A stretch of 64,000 nt of DNA. It comes from DATFVA01 sp963771705. GTDB taxonomy: Bacteria > Bacteroidota > Ignavibacteria > Ignavibacteriales > Ignavibacteriaceae. Location of the stretch: contig CAVYUP010000014.1 in NCBI GenBank assembly GCA_963771705.1, positions 310,001 through 374,000 of the forward strand. Direction: 5' to 3'. Positions 44,599-53,226 of this stretch are shown piece after piece (within the stretch, counting starts at the first letter, position 1; every line of letters begins with the position of its first letter). The notes under the pieces were generated by a model, which did no database searches, was not told the DNA's origin, and saw nothing but the letters and a program-made list of their open reading frames with translations. The translations under genes and the position numbers were made by a program.

Positions 44599-45813
44599 CT
44601 ATGATGTGATTTTAATAAACTTTCGTTTTCCTACTTTAAGTACTTTTGGCTGCTCCAGGGTTATCTCGGCATTTATATCGTCGATCTTTTCTCCATCGAT
44701 TGATACGCCGCCCTGGGTTACCAGTCTTCTTGCCTCTCCCTTTGAAGTAGCAAAATTCACTTTAACGATAAGATCCAGTATTCCTATGCCTGAATTACCG
44801 TCCAATTTTATTTCAGATATATCGTCGGGAACTTCCTTCTGAATAAATATCTTATCAAATTCTTTTTCAGCGTCTTCTGAAGCTTCCCGGCTGTGGTACA
44901 TCCTGATTAGAACCTTCGCAAGCATTCTCTTCAGATCGCGGGGATTGACCCTATGTTCATCGAGCTGATTTTTTATCGCCGAAAGTTCCTGGTTTGAAAT
45001 ATCTGTCGCAAGTTCAAAATACGTATATATTAATTCATCAGGTATTGAGAGAGTTTTTCCGAACATCTCTCCGGGGGTATCGGAAATTCCAATATAATTA
45101 TTATATGATTTGCTCATTTTTTCAATACCGTCAGTACCAACGAGGAGGGGCATCGTAAGAATTACCTGCGGATCTACTCCAAATTCGCGCTGAATATCCC
45201 TGCCTACCAGCAGGTTAAATTTCTGATCAGTTCCGCCAAGCTCAACATCGCTTTTTATAGCAACTGAATCCATTGCCTGGGCGAGAGGATAGAGGAGTTC
45301 GTGGAGGCTTATAGGTTCACCTCCCTTATATCGCTTTGTAAAATCATCTCTCTCAAGCATTCTTGCAACGGTATACTTTGAAGATAATCGAATAACATCC
45401 TCAAAACTCATTTTACCGAGCCATTCGGAATTATACGCAATTCTGGTTTTTTCTTTATGCAGGATCTTCGATGCCTGATCAAAATAGGTCTGTCCGTTCT
45501 GCCGGGTTTCTTCGAGCGACAGAGAAGGGCGGGTTACATTTCTCCCGGAAGGATCGCCGATCATTCCGGTAAAATCGCCAATTATAAGGATTGCCTGGTG
45601 TCCCAGTTCCTGGAACTGCGCAAGCTTTCGTAATACAACAGAATGGCCAATATGAAGGTCAGGTCTGCTGGGATCACATCCAAGCTTAATGTTAAGCGGG
45701 ATATTTTTCTTTAGAGAATTCTCAAGTTTCTTAACAAGTTCATCTTCAGGAATGATTTCGTATGCACCTCTTTTGATAAGGTCCATCTGTTCATTTATTG
45801 GAGGAAATGGCAA
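44599..45813 (-). CDS. tyrS: Tyrosyl-tRNA synthetase
   Basis: A class I aminoacyl-tRNA synthetase of 404 residues. The catalytic core has the HIGH motif in LGCDPSRPDLHIGHSVVLRKL (two blocks, about 43-63), GDFTGMIGDPSGR, the tyrosine-binding QAMDSVAIKSDVELGGTDQKFN region, and KMSKS in GIEKMSKSYNNYIG. The S4 RNA-binding domain closes the protein (TSKGEARRLVTQGGVSIDG). This is the TyrRS-2 (TyrZ-like) size class. Start is TTG 45813 with GAGAG upstream; the internal ATG at 45786 is an alternative that would shorten the N-terminus by nine residues. Confidence 0.95.
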   Translation of the reverse strand: MPFPPINEQMDLIKRGAYEIIPEDELVKKLENSLKKNIPLNIKLGCDPSRPDLHIGHSVVLRKLAQFQELGHQAILIIGDFTGMIGDPSGRNVTRPSLSLEETRQNGQTYFDQASKILHKEKTRIAYNSEWLGKMSFEDVIRLSSKYTVARMLERDDFTKRYKGGEPISLHELLYPLAQAMDSVAIKSDVELGGTDQKFNLLVGRDIQREFGVDPQVILTMPLLVGTDGIEKMSKSYNNYIGISDTPGEMFGKTLSIPDELIYTYFELATDISNQELSAIKNQLDEHRVNPRDLKRMLAKVLIRMYHSREASEDAEKEFDKIFIQKEVPDDISEIKLDGNSGIGILDLIVKVNFATSKGEARRLVTQGGVSIDGEKIDDINAEITLEQPKVLKVGKRKFIKITS

Positions 45814-45918
45814 TTTATCTCTCAGTTTATTAGTGATTTATTGATACCAGCATCCGTAAGATAGCACGAAAGCTGAATGTATGGTAGTATGCCGATCAAC
45901 TTTGTCCCTCCCACTGCT

Positions 45919-46377
45919 CTAATACTTGATCTTTCTTTCCTGATCGCGCTGCATATCTCTTTTGGCAATTGACTCACGTTTATCGTACACCTTCTTACCT
46001 TTTGCAAGGGCAAGCTCAACTTTTACTTTTCCATTCCTGAAATATAATCTTAATGGAATTAACGTTAAGCCTTTCTCTTTAACTTTTCCTATCAATTTCT
46101 TAATCTCGCTTCTATTAAGCAGCAGTTTCCGGGTTCTTGTGGGCTCATGGTTGTTAATATTACCCTGCTCGTAAACACTTATATGCGCACCAAAAAGGTA
46201 AACCTCATTATTAACCAGGTTTGCGTAACTATCGACCAGGTTAGCTTTTCCCTGCCGAAGAGCTTTAACTTCAGTTCCCTGGAGTACAATTCCGGCTTCA
46301 AAGGTCTGCAGAATGGCATACTCGTGCCTTGCTTTCCTGTTTACGGTAATATTTTTTTCTTCAGTTTCTTTAGCCAT
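45919..46377 (-). CDS. smpB: SsrA-binding protein SmpB
   Basis: SmpB binds tmRNA and the ribosome in trans-translation. The frame is open to 46458, but ATG 46377 (MAKETEEKNITVNRKARHEY) gives 152 residues, the standard length. Motifs: NRKARHEYAI, FEAGIVLQGTEVKALRQGKANL, DSYANLVNNEVYLFGAHIS, KGLTLIPLRLYFRNGKVKVELALAKGKK in two blocks, and a basic C-terminal tail ending DKRESIAKRDMQRDQERK. It is 105 bp upstream of tyrS on the same strand; no tmRNA gene was seen in the window. Confidence 0.96.
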   Translation of the reverse strand: MAKETEEKNITVNRKARHEYAILQTFEAGIVLQGTEVKALRQGKANLVDSYANLVNNEVYLFGAHISVYEQGNINNHEPTRTRKLLLNRSEIKKLIGKVKEKGLTLIPLRLYFRNGKVKVELALAKGKKVYDKRESIAKRDMQRDQERKIKY

Positions 46378-46663
46378 AATTTCACAAAATCGGGCATAAA
46401 ACTTAATTTTATGTGCGGTTAAATGCAAAAAGTGAATATCTAATGTAATATTATTCACGGTAAAATTATATAGAAAAACAGCTTAAACTTTCTGTTAAAC
46501 CAAATATGTTCAAAAGAAGCGGCAGAAGTGAGATGAGATCCTCAGGGGGCCTGATCTATTGGTGAGGGAGCCGATATAAGATCAACCCTGATACTGTCCA
46601 GAATTTATACTTTAAACATTCTTCCCCTTTACCTATTTTAGCGAAGCTATTTTCAGGTATTTA

Positions 46664-48880
46664 ATGACCAGGCTGAAATATCTTTTCTTATTTATAATCC
46701 TCATTTCTGTTTTTTTCTCCGGATGTGCTCACAAAGAGCCGGAGAACCAGATAGTAATCTGGCACAATATGCGTCCCGAAGAAAAAAACGTTCTTCAGAA
46801 GCAGCTTGACGAATACATGAAACTACACCCCGGGATAAAGATTATCCAGATTTACAAGGAAACCGAAGAGATGCGGTCGGGGTACATTGTAGCAGCGATT
46901 GGAGGGCAGGGTCCTGATCTTATATACGGACCATCAGACCAGGTGGGACCATTTGCCGACATGGAGATCATCAAACCTCTGGAAAACATCTTCTCTAAGG
47001 AATACCTTTCTCACTTTAATGACAAAGCCCTGATTACCTACAAAGGGCATCTGTGGCAGCTTGCAGATAAGCTTGGCAACCATCTTACTTTAGTTTATAA
47101 CAAAGACCTTGTTCCTGTTCCGCCGAAGACCGATAAAGAACTTATTGAAATAGGGAAGAAGCTCACGAAAGATCTGAACGGCGACGGAAGGATCGATCAA
47201 TACGGATTAGTGTGGAACTACACCGAACCTTATTTCTTCATCCCTTTCCTTACAGGCTTCGGGGGCTGGGTGCTGGATAGTACAAATACCCCCACCCTTA
47301 ATACCCCGGCTATGGTGAATGCATTAAATTTTATAGCCGATCTGCGAGATAAATACAAGATCATTCCCGGGGAAGCAGATTACGACATTGCTGATGTATT
47401 GTTCAAGGAGGGGAAGGCAGGAATGATAATTAATGGCGACTGGTCATGGTCGAGTTACGGTAATGCCGGCATCAATTATGGAATCTCCATTCTGCCTTTG
47501 ATTACCGAAACAGGGAAATACGCTACTCCGATGGTTGCCCCAAAAGGCTATTCGATAAATAAAAACGTTGATACTAAAAAGTTAGGTGAAATTAAGGATC
47601 TCCTGAAGTTTTTAATGAGTCCTGAAAAGCAGCTTGAAACAGCACTTGAAGTAAAAACATTCCCGAGCAGAAAAGAACTCTACACCAACCCCAAGCTGAC
47701 CCACGATGAAATTTTCATCAACTCGAAAAACCAGATTGATCATGGCATAGCACTTCCTATTGTAACCGAAATGAGAGCGATATGGGATGCAATGCGACCT
47801 GCCTACCAGGCTGTACTTGGGGGAGCGATCACTCCGCAGAAAGCCGCAGAGCAGATGCAGGAGAATGCAATTAAAAAGATTAAAGAGTTAAGGGAGGATT
47901 ATGAGGATCCCGCAGGCAGAACGATTGTCTTTATAATATTCGGCGCTGCCGTTATCGCACTGCTTCTATTTACGAGGAAAAGCCTTACCGCGTTCTTCAA
48001 AAACTTTAAGCGCGATAAGTTTGCCTACTACCTGCTTCTGCCCGCAATGATAATAATGATTGCAGTTATCCTGTATCCGTTTATTTATAATATTATTCTG
48101 TCGGTTTCAAATATGAGTCTGACTCATATAAACGACTGGAGCATAGTAGGATTTTACCAATACGCTAAAGTATTTGCCGAACCACAGTTCTACGAATTCT
48201 TTCTGAAGACCATAATATGGACGGGAACGAATATTATATTTCACGTGGTGATCGGTGTTACGCTGGCCCTGCTTATTAACCGCAGCCTTCCCGGTTCGGG
48301 AGTGTTCAGAACTCTGCTTATACTTCCCTGGGCGATTCCGCAGTATATAGTTGCTTTAACCTGGCGGGGTATGTTCAATTACGAGTACGGTGCAATCAAC
48401 CTGATAATTGTGAAGTTCCTTTCAATGTCGCCTGTTGAGTGGCTGAAGTCGCCCGTTGAAGCCTTTATGGCGGTGATCATAACGAATATCTGGCTGGGCT
48501 TTCCCTTTATGATGATAATCGCGCTGGGTGCGCTTCAAAGTATTCCGAAAGAATTATACGAGGCAGCAGACATTGACGGCGCCCGGTGGTATCAAAAGCT
48601 TAAGTCGATTACCATTCCGCTGATAAAACCTGTAATGATTCCCGCTATTACGCTTGGTATAATATGGACTTTTAATAATATCAACGTAGTATGGCTGGTA
48701 AGCAATGCAGGAGAGCCGTCGGATAAAACGCACATACTTGTGTCATTTGTTTATAAAGCGGCTTTTAATTTATACAGGTACGGATATGCCGCAGCGTTCA
48801 GTGTAGTTATATTTTTAATTCTGCTTGCATTCGGATTAACGTTTTTAAGAAGAACAAGGGCTACAGAATCGATTTATTAA
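46664..48880 (+). CDS. Fusion of extracellular solute-binding lipoprotein with MalF-type ABC permease
   Basis: This single 738-residue frame joins two normally separate subunits. Residues 1-21 are a lipoprotein signal (lipobox FFSGC, C21). Residues about 28-410 are a family 1 sugar-binding protein (VIWHNMRPEEKNVLQKQLDEY, GQGPDLIYGPSD, FKEGKAGMIINGDWSW). A helix (about 421-440), a basic linker and a MalF-like permease (about 455-738) follow, with the EAA loop LYEAADIDGARWYQKLKSITIPLIKP. The binding domain is thus tethered to the outer face of its own permease. It is followed 53 bp later by a MalG-like permease; the ATPase gene is not here and may be a shared MsmX/MalK-type subunit. Confidence 0.93.
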   Translation: MTRLKYLFLFIILISVFFSGCAHKEPENQIVIWHNMRPEEKNVLQKQLDEYMKLHPGIKIIQIYKETEEMRSGYIVAAIGGQGPDLIYGPSDQVGPFADMEIIKPLENIFSKEYLSHFNDKALITYKGHLWQLADKLGNHLTLVYNKDLVPVPPKTDKELIEIGKKLTKDLNGDGRIDQYGLVWNYTEPYFFIPFLTGFGGWVLDSTNTPTLNTPAMVNALNFIADLRDKYKIIPGEADYDIADVLFKEGKAGMIINGDWSWSSYGNAGINYGISILPLITETGKYATPMVAPKGYSINKNVDTKKLGEIKDLLKFLMSPEKQLETALEVKTFPSRKELYTNPKLTHDEIFINSKNQIDHGIALPIVTEMRAIWDAMRPAYQAVLGGAITPQKAAEQMQENAIKKIKELREDYEDPAGRTIVFIIFGAAVIALLLFTRKSLTAFFKNFKRDKFAYYLLLPAMIIMIAVILYPFIYNIILSVSNMSLTHINDWSIVGFYQYAKVFAEPQFYEFFLKTIIWTGTNIIFHVVIGVTLALLINRSLPGSGVFRTLLILPWAIPQYIVALTWRGMFNYEYGAINLIIVKFLSMSPVEWLKSPVEAFMAVIITNIWLGFPFMMIIALGALQSIPKELYEAADIDGARWYQKLKSITIPLIKPVMIPAITLGIIWTFNNINVVWLVSNAGEPSDKTHILVSFVYKAAFNLYRYGYAAAFSVVIFLILLAFGLTFLRRTRATESIY

Positions 48881-48933
48881 AATTAGGTTTATGTGTCAGC
48901 GTCTTGGCGGCAAAACTTTAAGAAACTAAAAAT

Positions 48934-49767
48934 ATGAACAGAAAAAAATTACTTGCAGACATCTTAACTTATTTGTTCCTCATTATTTTTACGGTTGTCG
49001 CTTTATATCCGGTTATTAATGTGTTCACGATTTCGATAAGACCGAACGACAGACTCCTTTCTACCTCATTGTCGATTATACCCGATAACGCAACCTTCAA
49101 GCAGTATGTTGAACTGTTTACGAACAGGCCTTTCCTTTTGTGGGTATGGAACAGCACGATAGTTTCTTTTGTGGTTACGGTTACAGGTGTAGTACTTGCT
49201 TCTACAGCGGGATATGCTTTATCAAGGTTTCAATTTATCGGAAAGCAGTTCAGTATGCTGGGATTGCTTACAACCCAGATGTTTCCGGCAACGATGCTCC
49301 TTCTTCCAATGTACATTATGCTGATAAAGCTGGGATTGATAAACAGCTACCTTGGAATTATTATCGTTTATTCCGCTACAGCACTTCCGTTCTGTGTATG
49401 GCAGATGAAAGGGTATTATGACACAATACCTTTAAGTCTTGAAGAAAGTGCGAGGATAGACGGCTGCAACAGATGGCAGGCTTTTTATAAAATTATATTT
49501 CCGCTTGCGGCGCCCGCACTTGTAATAACAGCTTTGTTCTCGTTTATGACAGCGTGGTCTGAATATATAGTGGCGGCACAGGTTCTGCAGGATACATCGT
49601 TGTATACACTGCCGCTGGGTCTAAAATCATTTCAATCGAACTTAACAACCGAGTGGGGTTTATACGCTGCAGCCGCCCTTATCGTAAGCATTCCTGTGGT
49701 GATATTATTTATTGTATTAAGCAAATGGCTGGTTTCGGGACTTACACTTGGAAGCGTAAAGGGATAA
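48934..49767 (+). CDS. MalG-type carbohydrate ABC permease
   Basis: A 277-residue inner-membrane protein with six helices and the MalG-type EAA loop SLEESARIDGCNRWQAFYKIIFPLAAPAL (blocks about 168-196). It also has the family N-terminus LTYLFLIIFTVVALYPVINVFTISIRP and a C-terminal LVSGLTLGSVKG. It forms the permease heterodimer with the MalF-like half of the preceding fusion protein and faces the cytoplasmic ATPase. It is 53 bp after that gene and convergent with an MFS sugar carrier. Confidence 0.94.
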   Translation: MNRKKLLADILTYLFLIIFTVVALYPVINVFTISIRPNDRLLSTSLSIIPDNATFKQYVELFTNRPFLLWVWNSTIVSFVVTVTGVVLASTAGYALSRFQFIGKQFSMLGLLTTQMFPATMLLLPMYIMLIKLGLINSYLGIIIVYSATALPFCVWQMKGYYDTIPLSLEESARIDGCNRWQAFYKIIFPLAAPALVITALFSFMTAWSEYIVAAQVLQDTSLYTLPLGLKSFQSNLTTEWGLYAAAALIVSIPVVILFIVLSKWLVSGLTLGSVKG

Positions 49768-49841
49768 ATCCTGCAGAATCGCGGAAATCAATTCTTTGAT
49801 CTGCAGATTTTCAGTTTACCATTAACATTTACATCAGTTAT

Positions 49842-51353
49842 TCAATTAACTTCGTCAACATCCTTTACAAACATTACCATGATTCCCGCGAAGATCATTG
49901 AGGCTCCGCCGAGGAGCAGGGCATATATTGCTTCACCGCCGAAAGGAACTCTGACAAACCAGCCTAATATAGCAGCTGCCGTGATCTGCGGAATCACTAT
50001 AAAGAAGTTAAAAATTCCCATATATACCCCCATCTTTTCAGGAGGAATGGAACCCGCAAGGATTGCATAAGGCATTGCCAGGATTGACGCCCAGGCGAGT
50101 CCAATTCCAAGTTCAGAGATAAGAAGGAGATCGGGATTCCGGATTACATAAAATGACGCGAAGGAGATGCCTCCTATAACAAGACTTATCATATGAACAC
50201 TTTTCCTGCTGGTTCTTTTTGCAAGCCAGACAAGCACGAAGGCCATGACAGCTGCGAATCCATTATAGACAGACATAAGCACGCCTACCCAGTCGGCACC
50301 TTTATTAAATAATTCGGATGTTGGGTCCGTTGCTCCGAATATATGATGTGTTACAGCAGGGGTAGTATAAATCCACATTGCAAACAGGGCGAACCAGGAG
50401 AAGAACTGCACCACCGCAAGCTGTTTCATTGTAGAGGGCATTTTGTATAAGTCGTTAGTAACGACCACGAAACCATTTTTAATACTACCGGATTTTGTCA
50501 TTAAGCCGGCGATCAGCTGTACAATTCCGAACGCAACCAGGCCAAGGAAAAGCACATATAGTCCGAAGTCAGTCTCCTCAAGAACGAAATAAAGGATTGC
50601 CGAACAAATTAGTCCTGCCGCAAGCCAGACTGATCCGATCCTGAAAAATTTTGATGCAGAAACATCCGCAGGCCGGATGACCCTGTTTTTCTGCAGTGCC
50701 GCTTCATCTTCAGCAAATCTTTTAAGTTCTTCAGGCGGATATTCTTTTGTTGTAGATACCGTCCACAGCACAGCCAGGAAGAAAACAGCGCCGCCGATAT
50801 AAAATGAAAACTTCACAGAATCAGGGATCTGACCGGCAGGAGCGGTATTAGCAATATTAAACCAGTTAGTGAGCATATAAGGAAGAGCAGATGCTACAAC
50901 AGCGCCGATTCCAATAAAAAAGCTCTGCATAGAATAGCCGATAGTACGCTGTTCGGAGGGGAGGTTATCGGCAACGAAAGCGCGAAACGGTTCCATAGAA
51001 ATATTTATAGAGGCATCCATTATCCAGAGCATACCTGCGGCGACCCAGAGGGTAGGGGAATTAGGCATAAGTATTATGGCAGCGGAGGCAAGAATAGCCC
51101 CGCCGAAGAAGTAAGGTCTTCTCCTCCCGAGCCTCGTCCATGTTTTATCACTGAAATGTCCTATTATAGGCTGTATTATCAACCCTGTAACAGGTGCTGC
51201 TATCCATAGGATGGGAATCGAATCTATATCAGCACCCAAAGTTTCAAAAATTCTGCTTACATTAGCGTTTTGAAGAGCGAAACCGAACTGGATGCCGAGG
51301 AATCCGAAACTCATATTCCAGATCTGCCAGAAGCTTAAGCGGGGTTTTTGCAT
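49842..51353 (-). CDS. MFS sugar transporter (SLC45/GPH-like)
   Basis: The frame is open to 51428, but ATG 51353 (MQKPRLSFWQIWNMSFGF) matches the usual N-terminus and gives 503 residues with 12 helices. Family features: GFLGIQFGFALQNANVSRIF in helix 1, PIIGHFSDKTWTRLGRRRPYFFGGA (loop 2-3 RxGRRRP motif, as in SLC45/sucrose carriers), and SINISMEPFRAFVADNLPSEQR. Bacterial members often import disaccharides by proton symport. It faces the ABC sugar importer genes, so the region appears devoted to oligosaccharide uptake. No glycoside hydrolase is adjacent. Confidence 0.88.
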   Translation of the reverse strand: MQKPRLSFWQIWNMSFGFLGIQFGFALQNANVSRIFETLGADIDSIPILWIAAPVTGLIIQPIIGHFSDKTWTRLGRRRPYFFGGAILASAAIILMPNSPTLWVAAGMLWIMDASINISMEPFRAFVADNLPSEQRTIGYSMQSFFIGIGAVVASALPYMLTNWFNIANTAPAGQIPDSVKFSFYIGGAVFFLAVLWTVSTTKEYPPEELKRFAEDEAALQKNRVIRPADVSASKFFRIGSVWLAAGLICSAILYFVLEETDFGLYVLFLGLVAFGIVQLIAGLMTKSGSIKNGFVVVTNDLYKMPSTMKQLAVVQFFSWFALFAMWIYTTPAVTHHIFGATDPTSELFNKGADWVGVLMSVYNGFAAVMAFVLVWLAKRTSRKSVHMISLVIGGISFASFYVIRNPDLLLISELGIGLAWASILAMPYAILAGSIPPEKMGVYMGIFNFFIVIPQITAAAILGWFVRVPFGGEAIYALLLGGASMIFAGIMVMFVKDVDEVN

Positions 51354-51443
51354 TTGTCTTTTCCTCGAAGAAAACTTATACTTGAACCTGAAAAACTTAG
51401 TCTTTTTCTGAATCAAAACAAAAGTCATTTCTAAATTTCATAA

Positions 51444-51465
51444 CCTACATCCGGCCTACATCCGG
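51444..51465. repeat. Two-copy 11-bp tandem repeat
   Basis: CCTACATCCGG is repeated head to tail (51444-51454 and 51455-51465), and a further partial CCTGCA follows. It lies in the 299-bp gap between the divergent MFS and cytochrome genes, which holds no other feature I can support. Confidence 0.6.
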
Positions 51466-51652
51466 CCTGCAAACGGCTCCCAACAGGCAGACAACCAAAG
51501 CCCAAAAGTATTTTACCCATTAAAATAATGGATTTTGAAAAACACTCCGATCCTGATTCTGATTATTTTCAAAATGGGTGGAACTGTATTATTTTTTAGA
51601 ATATCTTTTAGCAATCCTTTAAAAATTCAGAAAAAAACGGAGGCAAACGTCA

Positions 51653-52384
51653 ATGTTGAAGAAGATAACTATTCTCGCATCAATTGTCTTTCTATCATCC
51701 GTACTATCGCAGGCGCAGATCCCTGATAAATTTACCAATCTGCAGGTGCTGCCCAAACTGATTTCCAAGGAAAAGCTTGTTGAAACCATGAGATCCTTTT
51801 CAAGCGCGCTTGGCGTTAACTGCGGATTCTGCCATGCCGAACAAGAAGGAACAAATAAACTTGATTTCCCATCCGACAAAAAAGAAGAAAAAGAAGAGGC
51901 CAGAATAATGCTGAAGATGGTTATGGGAATAAATCAGGATTATCTTTCGCAGCTATCGAAATACACTAAAGATGTAATGAGCGTAAAATGCGTTACCTGT
52001 CACCGTGGAAATAAGAAACCTCTGATGCTTGAGGATGTTCTTCTTACAACGATTGAAGAAAAAGGTCTTCCACAGGCAATCAGCACCTATCATCAGCTGC
52101 ATGATGAGTATTACGGAAGTTTTACCTATGATTTTTCGCCCCGCACTCTGGTTACGCTGGTTGAAATGCTGAATGATGAGAAGAGATATGATGACGCCCT
52201 GGGAGTCGCGAACCTCAATATAGAGATATATCCAAATTCAGGAATAGCATATTACGGACTGGGAGAAGCGTATGAAGCGAAAGGGGAAACCCAGAAAGCA
52301 TTGGAGACCTACCAGAAAGCAAAAGAGATGATGCCTGAGGATTCACGTTTTATCGACAGAAAGATCCAGGAACTGAAGGAGTAG
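51653..52384 (+). CDS. Secreted diheme cytochrome c with C-terminal TPR repeats
   Basis: The 243-residue protein has a signal peptide (MLKKITILASIVFLSSVLSQA) and two heme c motifs, CGFCH (57-61) and CVTCH (113-117). The heme region opens with LQVLPKLISKEKLVETMRSFSSALGVNCGFCH, resembling the photosynthetic-reaction-centre cytochrome-c domain that is widespread in non-phototrophs. From about 165 the sequence is helical with TPR-like repeats (AYYGLGEAYEAKGETQKALETYQKAKEMMPED). The role may be periplasmic electron transfer within a protein complex; partners are unknown. A GGAGG site lies 9 bp before the ATG. Confidence 0.88.
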   Translation: MLKKITILASIVFLSSVLSQAQIPDKFTNLQVLPKLISKEKLVETMRSFSSALGVNCGFCHAEQEGTNKLDFPSDKKEEKEEARIMLKMVMGINQDYLSQLSKYTKDVMSVKCVTCHRGNKKPLMLEDVLLTTIEEKGLPQAISTYHQLHDEYYGSFTYDFSPRTLVTLVEMLNDEKRYDDALGVANLNIEIYPNSGIAYYGLGEAYEAKGETQKALETYQKAKEMMPEDSRFIDRKIQELKE

Positions 52385-52431
52385 TTTATCCGGATTCTGA
52401 TATGAAGAACTACCCGGGTTATAAAATAAAA

Positions 52432-52464
52432 GAGGCTGTCTTTATTAGAGTTAAAGACAGCCTC
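52432..52464. terminator. Strong bidirectional hairpin between convergent genes
   Basis: GAGGCTGTCTTTA (52432-52444) and TAAAGACAGCCTC (52452-52464) form a perfect 13-bp stem with a seven-base loop, between the convergent cytochrome c and DUF892 genes. On the plus strand a T-rich GTTTTATAAT follows; on the minus strand TTTTATTTTAT follows. It can terminate both genes. Confidence 0.85.
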
Positions 52465-52486
52465 GTGATTGTTTTATAATACGGAA

Positions 52487-52978
52487 TTAAGCTCTTGCTT
52501 CACGGTTTATTCCGTGAGTAGCAAGTCGCGTTAACAACGAATTTGCATGTTTTTCTTCATCCAGGGTTGATTGAAGCTTCTCGGCTACTCCATCGAAATC
52601 GAGCCTATCTGCATATGTTCTTAAAGAGCCATAGGAAGCCATCTCATAATGTTCAACCTTTTGAGCTGCCGATATTAAGGCCGCATCAAGAGCCTGAGAT
52701 TTAGAAAATGATTTCATCATCTGTTCTCCCTCATGCACTATCCCTTTCATTGCATCACAAGTTTTGCTCTCCTTCTTTTCATCAATCTGACTAAAGATTT
52801 CTTCAACTCTTTTAACATGGTTCTTTGTCTGTTCGAGATGTTCCCTGAAGGCCTTTTTCAGATCATCAGAATGAGCATGTTCCGCCATTTTTGGAAGAGC
52901 TTTTACGAGCTGGTTCTCAGCATCATAAATATCTTTCAACTCATCCAAAAACAGGTTTCTCAATGTTTTCTCCGGCAT
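52487..52978 (-). CDS. DUF892/YciF-like ferritin-like protein
   Basis: The 163-residue all-helical protein matches the YciE/YciF (DUF892) family: LRNLFLDELKDIYDAENQLVKALPKMAEHA at the N-terminus, the central HVKRVEEIF, QKVEHYEMASYGSLRTYA, and LDEEKHANSLLTRLA near the end. Glu and His residues in these helices form a ferritin-like di-metal site. Members are stress-induced and their function is unclear. GGAGACACG precedes ATG 52978. It is convergent with the cytochrome gene and divergent from the isoprenoid operon. Confidence 0.93.
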   Translation of the reverse strand: MPEKTLRNLFLDELKDIYDAENQLVKALPKMAEHAHSDDLKKAFREHLEQTKNHVKRVEEIFSQIDEKKESKTCDAMKGIVHEGEQMMKSFSKSQALDAALISAAQKVEHYEMASYGSLRTYADRLDFDGVAEKLQSTLDEEKHANSLLTRLATHGINREARA

Positions 52979-53226
52979 ACGTGTCTCCTTTCATTATATA
53001 TTAGTATTATCTAAACCTGTACAAAGATACTACACCTGTTCATTATACTTTATGAATTTCTTCACGAAATCCACCGTCTGTGATATTTTTCAGCAGAGAA
53101 AATTTTAGTGGTTGCATTTCTCTTCAGCAGACTGAATGAGGAGCCCACAAATTTAATAACAGGTATTTTTATCAAATTTTTGATATTTTGCTTCACCTAA
53201 AAATAATATGAATAAAGAATTCGCAG

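Noticed and set aside
46459..46663. Possible RNA gene or hairpin in the divergent gap between smpB and the sugar-binding fusion
   Set aside because: AGAT/ATCT and CAGG/CCTG segments near 46538-46557 pair only with a bulge, and no tRNA arm or conserved RNA motif was recognised; a tmRNA was looked for and not seen.
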